Both the position numbers and the translations under genes were made by a program. This document shows, one piece after another, positions 23,293 to 34,649 of a DNA stretch of 64,000 nucleotides (positions within the stretch are counted from its first letter, which is position 1; the number at the start of each line of letters is the position of its first letter). Source of the stretch: Eucalyptus grandis (taxonomy: Eukaryota > Streptophyta > Magnoliopsida > Myrtales > Myrtaceae); contig NC_052614.1 of NCBI RefSeq assembly GCF_016545825.1, forward strand, positions 5,722,559 to 5,786,558. The letters are read 5' to 3'. The notes under the pieces are model-generated. The model had not been told where the DNA came from. It did no database searches and worked only from the letters and a program-made list of their open reading frames with translations.

Positions 23293-25373
23293 TTGTCTCC
23301 TTCGTTCAATCTTAAAAAGTTGTCATCTTTTGTGAAAGTCAAGCAAGAAATCTTCCAAAGTGACTCGAGAAAGATGTCGTTTTCAAGAAAGTCCTCAAGA
23401 ATCGCAAGCAGGGGACCACAGAGAATGGGTGAAGGGCCTACTCACTTTGATCTTACAGAAGATGAAGTTTCTCCAGATCAGCATCCGAGCCCACAACATT
23501 CTCAGCAGCGTCACTCTCCATTATCTAGTCCTCAAGACGTTATTCAACAGGAAGAAATCATCATCGAGCTGCACTCGTAAGAACTCAAAAGCCTGGTTTT
23601 ATCTACAAGTTATATCGTGCTTTAAAAGGAATTCGTACTCCTTTGAACTATATTGATAGTTTTGTTAAAGAAAAAGGATATAGGAACGAATATATCTTTC
23701 TGAAAAGAATGGAAAGTTTGGGAATCGCTCGTAAAGGGGTGGCTGAGGAAACCCTTGCGAATATCCCAAGTGATCCTAGTGACTGGGGGCCAAATCCTGT
23801 AGATGGCAATGATGATGACAATATGTTCAAATTATTTCAACCGAAAATGGGAATTGCTGCTGAAATTCAAGGAAAAGGGAGATTTGTTCAGATCAAAGGA
23901 ACAAAAGGATCTGTACTCGAAATTGCTGAAGCGTGGGGTAATAAACCCTAGAAGTGTGGACTTTGATTTTCTGGACGCTGTGAAAGTGAACTTGAGGGAA
24001 AAGTTCAATTATCTTCAATTGGAAAAGTTCTGTTCTGACTCAACAGAGGCTTATGCTGAACTGACTGCGTATTTCTATTCAAATCTTAGCTTTTTAGATG
24101 CGAATAGATTTTCCTTGATGTCAAAGATCAAGACTATGTTGTCAATATGGATATCTTTGGCTGATGTGTTAGAAGTTGAGAGAGGGAGATATCAACCGAT
24201 TAAGGTTTCCATTGCTCGGGCCACTCTTGAACTGGTGAAGGACAGGAGAACAGAAGAGAAGATCACCTACTCAAGGATGAATGCATTCAACATCCTGCTT
24301 CACAAAATCGTGATTAATTGCCTTCGGCCAAAATCAACTTCCAAAACCGATGTTTCAAGCTCGAGGCAAAGCCGATGTATGCCATCCCTCGTGGAAAGAA
24401 GTTTTCTCCCTCATACTATCATGTTTCACATGTATAGAGCAGTGATGAAGGACAGAGGTCAACTCCCTTATCCAAGCCTTGTTACGAAGTTATTCAGACA
24501 TTTAAATATTCAGCCTCCACAAATTCTTTGTGTTCGATCATGCGATCAAATGGTGGTAGGACTGAAAATGGTGACTAAAATGCGTCCGAAAGAACGAGCA
24601 AGGAATTGGAGAAATTCAAGACTCCCGCCAAGTCTCATCAACTCTCTTCGCCGCTAAGAGAAAAGGGAAGGAGCCCATGGCTGCTCCATCAAAGAAAAGA
24701 AGAGTTCTCCTTGTTGAGGATGAAGATGATGATGATGACATCACCATCTCTGCAATGGCTTTAAAGAACAAAAGTCGTCCTGTTCCATAGAAAGAATCGG
24801 AACAAAAGACGAAAGAAGCAGAGAAAGACGAAGAAGAAAGAGAAGCAAAGGAGAAGGAAGAAGGAGAAAGAGAAATGAGAACGAGAAGCGAGCAAGAAAG
24901 ACTGAAGAAGAAGGAAGAGAAGAGAGAGACTCGAGGGAATCTCTTCTCCACCTCGTAGGCATGAAAACGGGGAGTTCGGGAGAAAGGAGTGACATCTTCA
25001 TTTCCGGGTGAAAGTGAAGGAGTCGATCGTTCGCTGCACCCGAGAAGATGTTTATGCATCTCAATTTCCAGAAGAAGGTCATGAAGCTTCATCGCCAAAC
25101 CTGCGAGATTATGCTGATCCACCATCGTCGCTTTTACTCCATCGATCGAGCGAAGCAAGTACTCGGATCGATCATGGAGCAGATTTTCGCAGAATTATGG
25201 ATATTCTATTGGAGATGAAAGGTCAGATATATGCCTTGGGATGCAAAGTTCAAAGCTTGAAGAATGAAGGTCAAGCTTCTTCCTGTTCATTAAATGAAAA
25301 GATGCAAGCCCTCTCTATTCGAATCAGGCCAATGCCAAGAGTGAGGAGGTTGTACAGTGAAGGAAGACTTTAA
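23293..25373 (+). pseudogene. Extra 3' open region of the SIRE-like element (envelope-like position)
   Basis: Between RNase H and the purine tract lie 2.4 kb with open frames at 23,293-23,580, 23,643-23,951, 23,803-24,657 and 25,008-25,373. These look like one protein of about 650 residues broken by frameshifts. It starts near the ATG at 23,374 with a Ser/Arg-rich segment. The 23,803-24,657 frame is the most protein-like, mixed in composition. After it comes a Lys/Glu-rich, coiled-coil-like stretch (about 24,660-24,960). SIRE-lineage elements carry an envelope-like gene at this place. I could not point to a signal peptide or membrane helix, so function is unknown. Confidence 0.6.
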
Positions 25374-25819
25374 GAGGCCGGGAAGGCATTGTTCGAGTCT
25401 ATGGAAGATTTCAAACTTTGTCCAGTGTTCCCAAGAAATCTTGATTTCATCTCATCCTTTTTAAATGTTGACAAAAAGGGGAGAGATGCATCATGATTTG
25501 AAAAACAAAACTTTCAATCGTTTCATTTTGATGGATTATGTTTAAACCGTCTCGTTTGTTTTTGACAGACCTTGACTTTATTTTGTGTCGGATGCCTAGA
25601 CTTGGATTTAACTTGACTGCTTCTATTTATCAATATTGATATCTTATGAATGGCTTAGTTATATATTGGACTAACTTATTTTCTGTGGTTGCAGAATCTA
25701 GTGTTATTCTATTAGCCATTTATGTCAATAAGATATGCATATGTGTTTGAGAAATGTTTTGCAGGTCAAAGTTATCCAAATCTGCAGGAAGGTTTTGTCA
25801 CCATCAAAAAGGGGGAGAT

Positions 25820-26718
25820 TGTTGGAGAAATCCTCATGAAGAGTTTTGAAGTTGACAAAACGTATCCTTTGGTCTAGTCTGAAAGTCTGCAGACTCGTCG
25901 GTTTAAAGTCGAAGACTTCCGGACAGCTAGACTCAAGACTCAAAGTCTATCCTCATTGACGAGTCTCGAATCCGTTGAAGAAAGGTTATCCGTAACTAAG
26001 TGGTGTGTTCGGGATTTAACCTTATCATCCGAGAAGATCTCATGGCTGGAGAAGACATATCGAATCCTTTGATTGATCAAGATTGATTCAATGACTGAAG
26101 ATTCGATGGTTGTCTATATATTATTGGAAGGTTCTACTTATAGAAACCGAGATCCCCGATTGTATGGGCGAACAGATTGATGGGCTATCAACATGTTCCT
26201 TTAATAACTCGAACAATCTTCCTAATTGATTCTGTCCAACGGTTAGATTGGAGGAATTCCTTTGGTAAGTGCCAACGGGTATGATGGCATAAAGGAGTAT
26301 ATAAGGAAGATGTTCTTAGTTGTTTTAAGTAGTGCGCGATAGAAAAATTCCAAAGTCGAAGCTCCCATTTGTTTAGATAAATCTCTTGAGCGAATACTTG
26401 TATACAAAAGAGAGTCTATACTTGTAAGAGACCTTGAGGAGGTGTGGTAGAACATCTACACTTTGTGGAATCAAGGCAAAGCTGTGCTGTAACTTCTCTT
26501 TTGATTATAGTGAAATCCAGTAGGTGGGCTGTCGGTGCGGAAGAGTGGACGTAGGATTGGAATAATCCGAACCACTATAAATCCTGTGTTTAATTTTCTC
26601 TTCCTTACTCTCTTTACTTCAATCGTATTTCAATCTGTCAAGAATTGCTTCCGTATTCAAGAAAAAGTCTTTGTGCGCCTATTCACCCCCCCTCTAGGTG
26701 TTTATACTAGCAATATCA
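25820..26718 (+). repeat. 3' LTR of the SIRE-like element
   Basis: It starts directly after the purine tract with TGTTGGAGAAATCC and ends GCAATATCA before the second GAACA. Compared with the 5' LTR, roughly a dozen small differences are visible, several of them CTG or CAG against CG. Confidence 0.95.
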
Positions 26719-26777
26719 GAACATAGGTAAGTCTAGATCTTCACTACGTCTTTGATGGGAGAATCCAAAGATTTGTC
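26719..26777 (-). pseudogene. Receptor kinase exon 3, 5' part (juxtamembrane), cut by the SIRE-like element
   Basis: After the acceptor TTGTAG the exon reads QIFGFSHQRRSEDLDLPMF and reaches the target site GAACA (plus-strand 26,719-26,723). The remaining part of the same codon run, [13 protein letters not shown], lies 9.5 kb away at 17,198 and below. The splice phase joins correctly to exon 2 (GAT G|GA CAA). The insertion therefore hit coding DNA just upstream of the kinase domain, not an intron. Confidence 0.9.
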
Positions 26778-27049
26778 CTACAAGTGAGTAAATTCATCAA
26801 CTAAAGAGAAATCATAATTGAGCTTTAAAAATCCCAAAACAAAATTGAAAGGAACACACATTTGGTTCATTCATATTTTTCAGGCCAATTGATTGAAATT
26901 TTCAAACAGAGATGATCTAATGAAACTTTGCATTTGACGCAGAGCAGCAACATTTAAAACCTATGCTAACAAGAGTTAAAAACGACTGTTGTGGATCAAG
27001 AAAAGCATCTTGCTTGGAAACCGTAATTTTCTGATAAAAACGATTTTAC

Positions 27050-27169
27050 CATCTCTCCTATACTTTGTGAAAATTGCCGCGATGCCAAGAAGAAGCACCG
27101 CGGACAGCACGGTGCCGACAATGATGCCCTTGCTTTTCCTTGCGCCAGGATTTCCACTGAAACTACTGC
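27050..27169 (-). pseudogene. Receptor kinase exon 2 (transmembrane segment)
   Basis: A 120-base exon. The acceptor AAG before 27,169 joins the previous exon in phase to give EVGSSFSGNP, then basic residues and the helix GIIVGTVLSAVLLLGIAAIF, followed by the stop-transfer KYRRDG. The donor GTAAAA lies at 27,044-27,049. Exon length and position match the family, which has one small exon carrying the membrane helix. Confidence 0.88.
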
Positions 27170-27286
27170 CTTGATACACATTATAGTAAATTGAAAATAG
27201 AGTTAGTAAGAGTCCGACAGTTATTTCGAACTCATTCTCTTCCTCGGGTCATCATATCGAAAGCAACTCAGGGTTCGAACACGTAC

Positions 27287-27922
27287 CAACTTCTGATGCA
27301 GCCATCCTTACATAAATACCCTGGATGTTCTCGCTCACCTGTCTGATATCCATCAGATCACCGAACCAAAGTAAGCATCCACTTCCTTGCCCTCTGATAT
27401 CCAAGTTTGAATAAGCCGTGCACGAGCAGTTCCTCATGCATGTCTGCTTGCATTCTTGAATGTTCATGCTCTTGTTGAACCACGATTGCCTCGTGTCAGG
27501 CAACTTCACTTGGGTGTACTTCAGAAATTTATCTCCTCCTTGGCAATCCAGTTTCGTCCTCCGGACACACCCGTTTGACCAATCCCCAAATTCCCAGTCG
27601 CTCGGGTGTTTGGGCACAAACCCTGTCAAGCACATGCACTTTGGAGAGCTAGCAATATTGCAATTCCCATTCCCTCCACATAAAGCATAAGTGTCACAGT
27701 CATCTGTTTGAGCGGACGAATACAGAATCCAATCATGGGTCCGGTCTACCCAAGTGAAGCGCTGAGCCATCCCATTCTCATTTAAAACCAGCATTGACGG
27801 GACGGAACTGTTCAGAAGATTGAAGTGATAGTAAATTTCATTTTGGTTGAAGACGAAGCCAAAGCTATAAACTGGATTGGTCTCAACTGAGTGTACCCAC
27901 TAAACTGAATGCTGTTCCAAGG
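27287..27922 (-). pseudogene. Receptor kinase exon 1, 3' part (S-domain end and PAN domain)
   Basis: It resumes at the second copy of the target site (27,918-27,922) with WNSIQFSGYTQLRP and then loses frame by one base near 27,880. The expected frame returns at once and stays open from LNENGMAQRFTW to the exon end. Cys-rich S-locus residues lie in CDTYALCGGNGNC. The PAN domain follows, with Cys in CKQTCMRNCSCTAYSN, ending at MAASEV. The donor GTACGT at 27,281-27,286 ends the exon in phase 1. Confidence 0.92.
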
Positions 27923-28346
27923 TGTTGGGAATGACTGATCCCCGAAAAACGAATTCGACACTAAATCGAACCCCTAAATCAATGCGGAAGACGAAGCCCG
28001 GGAAAACACGTATCACCGATCGTAAAACACACCACGGAGTCGAGCATACCTTGTTAGCCACAGATTAGACACCAATGCCGATAGAGGAAGAGAAATTTGT
28101 CCTTTGTTCGATCCGATGACGCTTGAAGGGAAGAAAACAGTGGCCTTTGTGCTTACTGTTTCTTTTGGAGGGAGAGAGAGCGTTGGAGAAGACGTACGTT
28201 CTTTTCTGTTTCCAACAGTTGTCTTCTCCCTCTCTCTCCTCCCTTTTATACCTTCCCCCATCCACGGGCCTTATTCCCGTGGGCCGGGCCTTTTGGGCCC
28301 AGCATGGGTGGACGGGCCTTAAGCCCATTACCAATTAAAACCATCA
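27923..28346 (-). repeat. 3' LTR of the minus-strand copia element
   Basis: It matches 34,650-35,072 nearly throughout, from TGTTGGGAATGAC to AAAACCATCA on the plus strand. The LTR contains a palindrome-like GGGCC-rich stretch near 28,265-28,320 (CACGGGCC, GTGGGCCGGGCC, TTTTGGGCCCAGC), probably able to fold as RNA. Confidence 0.93.
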
Positions 28347-29459
28347 TCTCCCACTCGCACATGGTGGGCTGAACAGAATTCTCTTTACCTCTCTTCAACA
28401 TTCATACCGGTGAATAATCTGTGCGACCAGCATACTTTGAGAGCTCGTTGCCATACATCTGTTAGGAATATATAGCAGCTCATAATGGGCATCACACTCC
28501 GAGTAGATTTAGTATGCAGTTCCCTAGATCGATCGATCACATTTATATCTCTCTTGATCTCTTTTAAACAATGATATATATATTGTATTCACAATTATGA
28601 TTATCCCAAATACAGTCATAATTGGTTAACCGGTGAACACAAAACTACAATGTGATTCTCCAAAATCGATCTTCCTCTTCCCTTCAAACTCTCAATTTCA
28701 GTTCAACTTACTTTTCTAGAAATGCCCCATTAGATCGAATCAAACTCATGACCATTGGCAACTTCCTAAGATAGCAAACACTAAATAGAAATCTTAAGAA
28801 TAAGTAAGAGTCATGAGGGGACTAAAAATTGAGGAACTCTTTTCCTCAAGAGTCTCACACGACATAAAAAGTTGAGATCAAACTTTTGCCACTCTTATTG
28901 GTCGTCTCATGCATACGTAGTATGAAATACGTATTACGGTATCAACTCCTTTCCCATGGAGCGTATGTCTACACCTTTCAATACCGTACAGATGATAGTT
29001 CAGACATACCCAATGTGTAACTTGAGTTCACGTATCTACTCTTTCACAAAATTCATCAGAACTCACATCTGGCATCTTAGACAGATAAAGTAAAATATGT
29101 GGGGTATTTTACTCTTGGACATAGTAAGTATTATGTCCTCATCTTAACACCCAGTTAAGGCGACATACGTGTTTTAAGCTTGAGCTCTCGATTATCACCT
29201 ATATAATAAGCTTAAAAACAGTCTCATCTCTATTTATCACACAGTAAATAGAGGCGATTACTCGTGTGAGTGGGCTAATCTCATATATGTCCGACATACT
29301 TTCCTAACTTAAAGTAATGCACTGAGCATTAAGATGCATAAAGATCAAACAAAGATTCATAGGCATTAATGATGAAAAAACATAAATTCATCATATGTGA
29401 ACACTTAGGGAAAATTATAATATTCAGTACATTAGCATCTACGTAGTCCTAGAGATTTC

Positions 29460-30234
29460 ATATGGCCACAAAACACATCTCTAGGTACTGGTTTTGTCAT
29501 AGGATCTGCTACCATTCTATGCGTAGTATGTACTCTAAGTTCACATCTTTTCGTACAATCATATCCATGACAAAATTATACTCGGTATCTATATGTTTGG
29601 TCTTGCCATGATATTTTGGATCTTTGGTGTACGTTTTTGCTGCTTGGCTATCATAATTAACCAACAATTAATCTGCAGCACTTCCAATAACACCTAAATG
29701 ATCCAATAATCTATTAAGCCAAACATCTTCTTATACCGCTGCCGATAATGCCACGAACTCAATTTCCATCGTGGACAAGGCTATACACTTTTGTTTCTTA
29801 ATGCTCCAACACATGGTGCCATTATTCGGTAAGAGAACAAACCTAGAGGTAGATTTCCTTTTATTTAAATCTCCTCCCCAATCAACATCTGAATAGCCTT
29901 CAAGTCGCAGATCCTTTCCTTGGTAATTCAACTTGTAATCAGCAGTTCCCTTCAGATACCTCAGTATTCTCTTAACGGCTTTCCAATGTGCTGGACCTGG
30001 ATTGGATTGGTATCTACTCACCATTCCAACTGCAAAACATATGTCGGGTCTTGTACACATCATAGCGTACATCAAGCTCCCAACAACACTTGCATAAGGA
30101 ACATGTTTCATTTGTTCCTTCTCTTTTGGAGTCCTTGGACACAGTCTATGGCTCAATCCTTCACATTTTGCAATAGGAGTGTCTATGGGTTCGCAATCTT
30201 GAAATCTTAACTCCACGAATGTATGCAACATCAC
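29460..30234 (-). pseudogene. RNase H region of the minus-strand copia element
   Basis: On the minus strand the frame from 30,234 carries the end of the reverse transcriptase region with HVPYASVVGSLMYAMMCTRPD and then RNase H with LRLEGYSDVDWGGD, STMEIEFVALSAAV and, after a stop, KYHGKTKHIDTEYNFV (about 29,560-29,620). The acidic residues expected for RNase H (Asp in SDVDW, Glu in EIEF, Asp in a later block) are visible. Confidence 0.85.
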
Positions 30235-31030
30235 CCATGTCTTTTATATGAAAGTTGGAAGATAACCAATTCTTCACAGTATTAACAAACTCCATATTGC
30301 TTCCGATAATCAGTATATCATCAACATATAATGATATGATTACAAATTGATCATTAGATCTTTTGATATATACACAATGATCCTTTGTCTATCATTGTAA
30401 AGTCATATACCATTATGGCATTATGAAAACATATATACCATTGTCTTGACGACTGCTTAAGGCCATATGTTGAGCCCCAAAGTCGACATATCTTTTCTTC
30501 TTGGCCTTTCACTATGAAACCAGCAGGTTGTTCCATATATATTTCTTCCTCTAATTCTCCATTGAGGAAAGTAGTCTTTACATCCATATGATGTAACTCA
30601 AGATCCATACTAACCATTATTACCAGAATAATGCGAATCTAGGTAAATCTTACTACAGGAGAAAATGTATCTTAATAATCAATTCCTTCCTGTTGATTAT
30701 ACATCTTCGCCACAAGGCTAGCCTTATGCCTTTCTATCGAGCCATCAGCCTTTTGCTTTATTTTGAGAACCCACTTGTTCCCAATAGTTCTGCGTGCTTA
30801 TTAGGGCAATTCAGAGCCTCATTAATATTTCTTGGCTCATACTCATCTTGTGGAGCAACCATAAAAGTTTCCCTTTCAATGTCAAAACATCGACGAAGAA
30901 TACTTTGGCGACTTGTTCACCGTATGGGAGATTGTACACTTATCACATCATTCCCCATTATGCTCCCACTTGGATTAGGTAATGATGATGTCGTCACATC
31001 AGGTGGTTGCAATTGAGAATGAGTTGAATT
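30235..31030 (-). pseudogene. Reverse transcriptase region of the minus-strand copia element
   Basis: The clearest block is MDVKTTFLNGELEEEIYMEQ with STYGLKQSSRQWY (frame 30,354-30,617). The YVDD-type active site lies in the reverse complement of about 30,315-30,330. Frames are broken on either side. Upstream, near 30,700-30,770, the minus strand still reads a copia linker. Confidence 0.8.
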
Positions 31031-31059
31031 CAATTCATCACATCTCATATTACTCCCAC

Positions 31060-32330
31060 TTGGACGAACTCAACCAATATCATTATCTAGATCCAAGGTT
31101 TCAAATAGGAAGTAATATTTCCCTATTTCGCCATTCTTAGGAAATTTATCCACTAAAAATGTGACATCATGTGATTCAAATTTAGTTATTCTCCCACTTT
31201 CCTGCTCACCTACAAACACATACCCTTTTGAGTGCTCGGAGTATCTCATTAAAATACTCTTATTTCATTTAGGACTCAATTTCCCAAACTTGTGAGAGAA
31301 CTCATGAGTATAGACAGCATAACCCCATGGCTTAAGTAAACTTAAGTCCGGTTTTCTACCTATCCATAACTCATATGGAGTGGAACTAACTGATTTGGAA
31401 GGCTCCCGGTTAAGTATTTAGGCAGCAGTTAACAACGCATCACTCCAAAAAGTGATATGTAAGTTAGCATGCGCCATCATGGACCTAACCATTTCAAAAG
31501 AGGGTTCTGTTTCTTCTCTCTCGCAACACCAATTTGTTGAGGAGTATATGGAATAGACAACTGTATTTCTATTCCCTTTTCATCACATAATTTTCTGAAC
31601 TCATCGATAAATATTCTCGACCTCGATCAGATCTCAATGCTTTTATTTTCTTGTCTAATTGATTTTCAACCAAATTCTTAAACCTTTTGAAACAACATAA
31701 TGCTTCAGATTTATGAGAAATCAAATAGACATATCCGAATCAAGTATAATCATCTATAAAAGTGATGAAATTAAACAGTCTCATGCCTTCCTCTTACATT
31801 CATTGAACCACAAACGTCAGAATGGATTAAATGCAGAGGAACGTAAGCTCTTTTACCTTTTCCAAATGGTTTCCTTGCCGTTTTCCCTTCTAGGCAATGC
31901 TCATATATGGACAAATCGACTTTTTCAATATTGCCCAACAAGCCCTCTTTGGCTAGTCTATGCATATGTTGTTGGCCAATATGACCAAGTCAAGCATGCC
32001 ACAGATTCACATCATTATCACATGAAGTAAAAGACGTGAAACAAGGAAATAACATATTGACATCACCACAGTCAACATTCAGTTCAATAAAACCATCTAG
32101 AAAGTGACCACATTCATAGTAGTTTGTATCCAAATACAAATCTACACCGTTATTACGGAAGTTCACACTAAAACCAAGCTTAACCAACATCAAAACAAAC
32201 ACTTAAATTTCGACGAATCTCTAGAGCATTTAGAACATCATGTAGGAACAAGGTGCGTCCACCACACATGTTCGGTTGTGTGCCAATCCCTTTAACTTCA
32301 GCTCTAGAGTTGTTTCCCACATAGATCCAC
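31060..32330 (-). pseudogene. Integrase region of the minus-strand copia element
   Basis: Read on the minus strand, the GAG-pre-integrase and zinc-finger part (HRLAKEGLLGNIEKV, CLEGKTARKPF; 31,830-31,965) precedes the catalytic core. The core is recognisable from HSDVCGSMNVRG (31,790-31,830) and from YTPQQIGVARERNRTL-type sequence near 31,510-31,560. The C-terminal core end lies near 31,330-31,450. Several stops are present. The family inserts element cDNA into the host genome. Confidence 0.78.
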
Positions 32331-32340
32331 TTAGTTCCAG

Positions 32341-33816
32341 TTGGTATTCGTCGGAATTCCACGAAGGATTCTCTATCCTTCGCTACATGGTCTATCTTTC
32401 CTGAATCTACAGTCCACAAAGGATTGGATTCAGCCAATAATTCAAAACTTGACACATAATCAAAGTTCTCAAATGTACAAGAGGTGTTTACCTTCTTTGG
32501 CTCACAACAGTCGCGAGCATAGTGACCCTTCTTGTCACAATTGTAACACTTCACCCTTGACATTTTCTTCACTTGAGGACGTTTTCCTCTCTTGTGTTAG
32601 TTAACTTTTGATCTCTTGCAATAAGGACTTGATCCTTTGCATTCCCACATATTGAACGAATCAATACGCTTGCGCTTAGAGCTCAAGGCCCTTTCGAGCT
32701 AGGACCAAGATAGCCAATGTCTATTTTTGACTCAAATGCCGATAGGGATCCTCTACTAGCTCAAGGTGGCGCACATCATCCTCTAGATCTTCCATAATAT
32801 GGTCAAGAGCTTCTAGTGCTTCTAGCTTTTCCAGCACATATTGAATCTTCATATTCAATATTCCTCAATCGTTGCCGTTCATATCAGCAATTACGTTCTT
32901 AGTTGCTGAAACCATCGATCTGAACACATCAGACTTATATGCACGAATAATTAATGCCTATCATTTATGCATCCCTTTTGCACAGACCCATCATATTAAT
33001 GAACAATTTCAAGTAAGGTTTTAGAATCAAAATGTCACTACGTTTCCAATCATCGTCCACAAATCCTAACTTAAAACTATCATTAATATGATTGTCATAT
33101 GCAAAATCAATTCTATGAAGCTACAAAAACTTCTAAACTACCCAAAACTAATTACCCACAAAGAACCAGCAAGAAGAGAAAGCAAATAAAATCTTAACAT
33201 CCAATAAAATAACAATGCTTTCACATGATACAACTAACATATCGGTTGCTACATCAACAACAACCAGGTAGTAAACATTACATAATTAATCAAAGAAATA
33301 AATAGGGAATGTCCCTTCTAATCTATCAGCCAAAACATCTGAGAAAACTGAAGGTACATTTGCCAACCATGGAAAAAAATTTGGAGAGCTCTTATGTCGC
33401 CACCAAGGCGCATTCGCTCTGCGCCATGTGGCGCTCAATCTAAGGGTTGAAGTTTTGGCCAACTCAATCCTATAGTATTCTCTTACAAAAGCTTCCACTA
33501 GCCCCCTATAACCCGGGACCACGTTGACCTCCCATAGCCGATCTAACATTGCTTGCCATTTAGGTGGAAGAGTGTTCATCAAAGCTGGCACCTTCTCAAA
33601 GTCCGGCATAAGATAACCATTCCAGATGATTTCCTGTATCATCTGATTGACCTTGACCATGTGTGATACTAAATCACCATCAAGCCACCGATAATCAGCT
33701 AATTCTTTCATCAGCCTTTTCATTCTAGCTCTTTCTTTGTCCGTTCTTGGGATTGCAGGTATCCGTGCATAACGCATCATAGTTCCCGCAACAAATGCGT
33801 AACTAAAATGGATCAC
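32341..33816 (-). pseudogene. Gag and protease region of the minus-strand copia element
   Basis: The frame 33,286-33,816 reads a Gag-like segment of 176 residues with LMKELADYRW and LMNTLPPKWQAML. Farther down, the frame 32,180-32,572 starts with the zinc knuckle KCYNCDKKGHYARDC. It continues to WTVDSGKIDHVAKD, the protease site of copia elements. About 700 bases between them carry stops. The spacing is that of a once single Gag-Pol frame. Confidence 0.82.
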
Positions 33817-33954
33817 TTATCATCCATAATAAACAAAATGGAAAATACATAAATTTCCATGATTCATGCAACAAATTAAGAATAAAAATGGATGACCTAC
33901 AACCCACATAGACATAATTGAAAAAGAAACAAGTCATTTTATTTTTTTATTTTT

Positions 33955-34480
33955 TTTCGGGTCAATGGTCAACGGCCAGTCAACGGTCAACGGTCGGTCA
34001 ACGGGTCAACGGTCGCCGGTCGACGGACGGACCGGCGGACCGGACAGACCGGGTCGGACCGACAGACCGGGCCGGACCGACAGACCGGGTCGGGCGGTTC
34101 GGGCGAACCGTCCGCACACGCGCGCGTGCACGGATGACGTCACCCGACACGTGCCGCGCGTGTGCCGGGCGCCGCGGTTCGGGTCGTCGTCGGGTCGGGT
34201 CGCCGGCCGGGACCGCCCGGCGAAACGTCGTCGGCAATTACGTCATCGGTGACGTCATCAAGTGACGTTAGCACGCGTCGCAGGCGGACCGGCGCGTGCC
34301 GTTTCGGGTGGGGCGCGCACGGGCCGGTTCGTCACCGGCGCGTGTGGCGCACGCGCTGGCCATTGCGCGTGGGCGCGTCGCGCCACGCGCAGCGGCTTCG
34401 GTCGCACGTGTGGGCGCGTGCGGCGTCTCCCGGCGGCGTGCGACATGTGGTCGGACTCGTCTCGACGTCGCCTTTCTCCC
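33955..34480 (-). other. Very GC-rich leader segment of the minus-strand copia element
   Basis: Between the primer site and Gag the element holds about 520 bases far richer in G and C than anything around it. It starts with repeated GGTCAACGG/GTCAACGGTC units (33,960-34,015). Then come GACCGACAGACCGGG units (34,040-34,100) and a region dense in CGCG and CG. Open frames on both strands are all Arg, Gly, Pro and Ala and are not credible proteins. It lies where the RNA leader, with packaging or translation signals, should be. Confidence 0.7.
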
Positions 34481-34649
34481 CATATGTTCAGAAAACTATT
34501 TCGACTTACAAAAACTCTGAAAAATAGCCGAACAACGCTCGGGTGTCGGGATTTTTCGCCCCGATCCGTACGGCCGAAGTTCTTTCGCGAAAAATCAATG
34601 AAAAACATCAAATTTATCGGGAAAAAACGTGAACTAGGCTCGATACCAA

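Larger units (their letters stand above)
17199..26718 (+). mobile_element. SIRE/Maximus-like Ty1/copia retrotransposon, complete structure
   Basis: Two LTRs of about 900 bases (TGTTGGAGAAATCC to GCAATATCA) enclose 7.7 kb. The target duplication GAACA stands at 17,194-17,198 and 26,719-26,723. The primer site TTGGTATCAGAGC is at 18,101 and the purine tract AAAAAGGGGGAGAT at 25,806-25,819. Order is Gag, protease/integrase, reverse transcriptase, RNase H and then a 2.4-kb extra region. That layout and size fit the SIRE lineage. The LTRs differ mostly by single-base gaps and changes. Reading frames are broken many times, so it cannot act by itself as written here. It sits in exon 3 of the receptor kinase. 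Confidence 0.95.

Noticed and set aside
24616..25158. Minus-strand 180-residue Ser/Phe/Leu-rich frame as a membrane protein
   Set aside because: It is the shadow of the Lys/Glu-rich plus-strand region of the SIRE-like element.
28013..28338. Conserved open frame found twice (also at 34,700-35,064) as a duplicated gene
   Set aside because: Both copies are the two LTRs of one copia element; the frame is incidental.
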